From assembly GCF_010669305.1 (NCBI RefSeq), contig NZ_CP048649.1:434001-498000 (forward strand): DNA of 64,000 bases, in the 5' to 3' direction. The first letter of the stretch is position 1; each line of letters begins with the position of its first letter. A model generated the notes under the pieces. It was not told the DNA's origin. It was given only the letters and a program-made list of their open reading frames with translations, and did no database searches. Below are positions 62,345-64,000 of the stretch, in pieces. Position numbers and translations under genes: made by a program. The DNA is from Aminipila butyrica. GTDB taxonomy: Bacteria; Bacillota; Clostridia; Peptostreptococcales; Anaerovoracaceae.

Positions 62345-62534
62345 TTGAGTTAAGACGACCGCTCAGGTCTGTGGTTGAAAGTCCATGCCAGTTACGGGCG
62401 AAGGGACCCACGTAAGCTGATCCGCAAGGCGGCAGTGATCATGGCGTAGCTTAGAAGTAAGTCCTCTGACAAAGTCAGGTAAAGGCAAGTGTGGGGGCAA
62501 AGACCAGGTCAGCTGAACGGCCGTCTTAATTCAA
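62345..62534 (+). ncRNA. raiA-type structured RNA upstream of hpf/raiA
   Basis: A 17-position terminal helix pairs 62345-62361 with 62518-62534 (one G-U, one A-C mismatch). Inside it are a GGTCT/AGACC helix (62366-62370 with 62501-62505), a TGATC/GATCA hairpin capped by a CCGC/GCGG stem, and CTGAC-aaa-GTCAG. There is no open frame. Size (about 190 bases), fold and position directly before the hpf/raiA gene in a clostridium match the raiA motif RNA known from Firmicutes and Actinobacteria. The assignment is from memory of the motif, not a covariance search. Confidence 0.78.
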
Positions 62535-62581
62535 TAATTAAAAAGTTTTTTCTGAAAATTGTGGTAATTGTCGAAAACAGG

Positions 62582-62590
62582 TGATATAAT
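62582..62590 (+). promoter_or_regulatory. Extended -10 promoter of hpf
   Basis: TGATATAAT, 36 bases before the hpf start and downstream of the structured RNA. The two may therefore be separate transcripts. Confidence 0.6.
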
Positions 62591-62625
62591 AGCATTAACA
62601 ACTCAAGAAAAAGGGAGGGCTATAT

Positions 62626-63153
62626 ATGAAAATTAAGATTACGACTAAAAACCTGAGTTCAAGCGATTATTTGAAAGATACCATTGAAAAGAAGCTGGAA
62701 AAACTGAGTAAGTATTTTAGCAACGATATCACAGCAAACATCATGGTTTCTGTAGACGGAGACAAGCAGAAGATTGAGGCCACCATTAATGCAGGGGGGA
62801 CCATTTTCCGGGCAGAAGAAGCAGCGGATAATGCGTATGATGCGGTGGACGGAGTTGTGGACAAGCTGTCTTCTCAGATGTCCAGATTCAAGACGAAGCT
62901 GCAGAAGAAGCATAAGGACAACAAAGGCTTCAAGTTTGCAGAAATCCCGGATTACAGCCGCGAGCCAGAGGAAATTGCGGTGGTTAAAAAGAAGAAGATG
63001 GATATTTTCCCGATGAACACCGAAGAAGCTATCGTGCAGATGGAGCTGATTGGACATCCTTTCTTCGTATTTATGGACATGGAATCCGAAAGCGTCAACG
63101 TGGTGTACAAGAGAAAGAATGGAGATTACGGTCTGATAGAAACCGTATATTAA
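62626..63153 (+). CDS. hpf: Ribosome hibernation-promoting factor, long form
   Basis: 175 residues. The N-terminal S30AE domain (1 to about 100: MKIKITTKNLSSSDYLKDTIEKKL) binds the decoding region. The basic linker leads to the C-terminal dimerisation domain (MNTEEAIVQMELIGHPFFVFMDMESESVNVVYKRKNGDYGLIE), which joins two 70S ribosomes into inactive 100S particles in stationary phase. AAGGGAGGG precedes the ATG. The raiA-type RNA lies just upstream. Confidence 0.96.
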   Translation: MKIKITTKNLSSSDYLKDTIEKKLEKLSKYFSNDITANIMVSVDGDKQKIEATINAGGTIFRAEEAADNAYDAVDGVVDKLSSQMSRFKTKLQKKHKDNKGFKFAEIPDYSREPEEIAVVKKKKMDIFPMNTEEAIVQMELIGHPFFVFMDMESESVNVVYKRKNGDYGLIETVY

Positions 63154-63167
63154 GACATAAAAGGATG

Positions 63168-63198
63168 ATAGCAGGGAAAATTTCCCTGCTATTTTTTT
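63168..63198 (+). terminator. Intrinsic terminator of hpf
   Basis: ATAGCAGGGAAA (63168-63179) pairs with TTTCCCTGCTAT (63181-63192), followed by T. Confidence 0.93.
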
Positions 63199-63218
63199 GT
63201 TCACGAGGGACTTTGGTA

Positions 63219-63247
63219 TTGAAAAAGACCCTTATTTTTTGTACAAT
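63219..63247 (+). promoter_or_regulatory. Promoter of cdaA
   Basis: TTGAAA (63219-63224), a 17-base spacer and TACAAT (63242-63247), 41 bases before the start codon. Confidence 0.75.
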
Positions 63248-63288
63248 GGAAAAAGGGTAATTAAGCGGGATAGAATAGGGGAAAGCGT

Positions 63289-64000
63289 ATGCAGAATTAC
63301 ATTACCAATATTGTTTCCGGTCTCAGCATTACCGATGCCATTGATGTGTGCATTGTTGCCTTTATTATTTATAAAGTGCTGGGATTTATCAAGGAGTCGC
63401 GGGCAGAGCAGCTGGTAAAAGGGCTGCTGGTTTTGGTGCTGGCAACTTTAGGTTCGGAACAGTTTCATCTATACACATTAAACTGGATATTAAAAGGGAC
63501 CATGACCTTAGGCGTGCTGGCTCTAGTTATTGTATTTCAGCCAGAGCTGCGGCGGGGGCTGGAATATGTGGGCAGAAGTAAGCTGGTCAAGGCACCCTTC
63601 GGTCAGTTCGACAAGGAAAAGGCCAAAAACATCACCGCCCAATTTATACGGGCTATCGATGATTTTTCAGCCCATAAAGTAGGAGCTCTCATTATATTGG
63701 AACGAGAGACTTCTCTAACGGATATTGCCGAGACCGGTACCTTACTTAATGCAGAGATTTCCACAGAGTTGTTGGGAAACATTTTTTACGAAGGGGCGCC
63801 TCTCCATGATGGAGCGGTTATCGTCCGAGGCGACAAAATCTATGCGGCAGGCTGTGTTCTGCCTTTAACACAGAATAAGAACTTATCGAAGGAGCTGGGG
63901 ACAAGACACCGAGCTGGTATTGGCATCACCGAGAATTCCGACGCTATTACCCTCATCGTTTCAGAAGAGACAGGTATCATCTCTATCGCCGTAGATGGAA
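63289..64000 (+). CDS. cdaA: Diadenylate cyclase CdaA (cut by the right edge)
   Basis: The first 237 residues are present, starting at the ATG behind GGGGAAAG. Three N-terminal membrane helices (about 10-85) precede the DAC domain. The DGA motif is at 174-176 (LHDGAVIV) and the second catalytic motif GTRHR at 204-208, followed by IVSEETG. It makes cyclic di-AMP from two ATP at the membrane. In Firmicutes the gene is normally followed by the regulator cdaR and by glmM, which would lie just outside the window. Confidence 0.95.
   Translation, partial: MQNYITNIVSGLSITDAIDVCIVAFIIYKVLGFIKESRAEQLVKGLLVLVLATLGSEQFHLYTLNWILKGTMTLGVLALVIVFQPELRRGLEYVGRSKLVKAPFGQFDKEKAKNITAQFIRAIDDFSAHKVGALIILERETSLTDIAETGTLLNAEISTELLGNIFYEGAPLHDGAVIVRGDKIYAAGCVLPLTQNKNLSKELGTRHRAGIGITENSDAITLIVSEETGIISIAVDG

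Noticed and set aside
1..64000. CRISPR arrays, tRNA or rRNA genes, insertion sequences, phage genes
   Set aside because: Looked for direct repeat-spacer patterns, tRNA-like cloverleaf ends, transposase or integrase motifs and found none. The tandem repeats upstream of hbd have only two units and no cas genes.

Overview
The window looks like a chromosome segment of an anaerobic, low-to-mid GC clostridial Firmicute. Pointers are clean GGAGG-type ribosome binding sites, TTGACA/TATAAT and TGnTATAAT promoters, a butyrate-type 3-hydroxybutyryl-CoA dehydrogenase, YhaM, CdaA, LCP-family proteins, zinc-type L31, YqhQ, long-form HPF and a raiA-like RNA. No rRNA, tRNA, CRISPR array, insertion sequence or phage gene was seen. 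A more precise placement (an Anaerovoracaceae-like lineage) would be a guess.

Layout. 1-2.3 kb, minus strand: the start of an O-antigen-ligase-like membrane protein that runs off the left edge, then a secreted Thr/Ser-rich TolC-like protein. 2.6-20.4 kb, plus strand: a large surface-polysaccharide locus. It holds a GT4 gene, a 60-residue orphan, rfbB, a Wzm/Wzt ABC exporter, further glycosyltransferases, a dTDP-3-acetamido-3,6-dideoxyhexose pathway (rfbA, rfbB, 3,4-ketoisomerase, aminotransferase, acetyltransferase), a cytidylyltransferase, an unusual aldolase/transferase fusion, a radical SAM/SPASM protein, and two large GT2 proteins, the last fused to a TagF-like polymerase domain. It closes with a very strong terminator. 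From about 9.3 to 20.3 kb the DNA is strikingly AT-rich compared with its flanks, which suggests an exchanged specificity cassette. 20.5-23.3 kb: DUF1653 protein, secreted zinc-protease-like protein, galE. 23.4-29.1 kb, minus strand: nucleoid-associated protein, a giant O-antigen-ligase-like protein and a polyprenyl-phosphate sugar transferase. 29.4-37.5 kb: a stalk-domain protein, a WbpM-type UDP-sugar 4,6-dehydratase, pgi, hbd and two LCP ligases. Many genes on both sides of the cassette therefore serve cell-surface glycan assembly.

37.6-47.7 kb is a housekeeping stretch: rho, yqhQ, prmC, an MFS gene, rpmE, prfA, tsaC, rpiB, upp, tyrS. 47.9-55.6 kb is a cell-envelope module. It contains a YtrEF-like ABC transporter with an extracellular partner, under a promoter overlapped by a perfect YtrA-type operator and followed by a structured leader with an intrinsic terminator, then an OmpR-type two-component system. 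55.9-64 kb has nadE, yhaM, recD2, comF, a raiA-type structured RNA, hpf and the start of cdaA.

The strongest candidate for something new is the 12.6-16.5 kb module. A CMP-sugar-type synthetase gene sits 1 bp from a gene that joins a class II pyruvate aldolase to a GT42/MptE-like domain, and a radical SAM gene follows. Read together they suggest a compact route that makes, activates and transfers an unusual 2-keto sugar acid.
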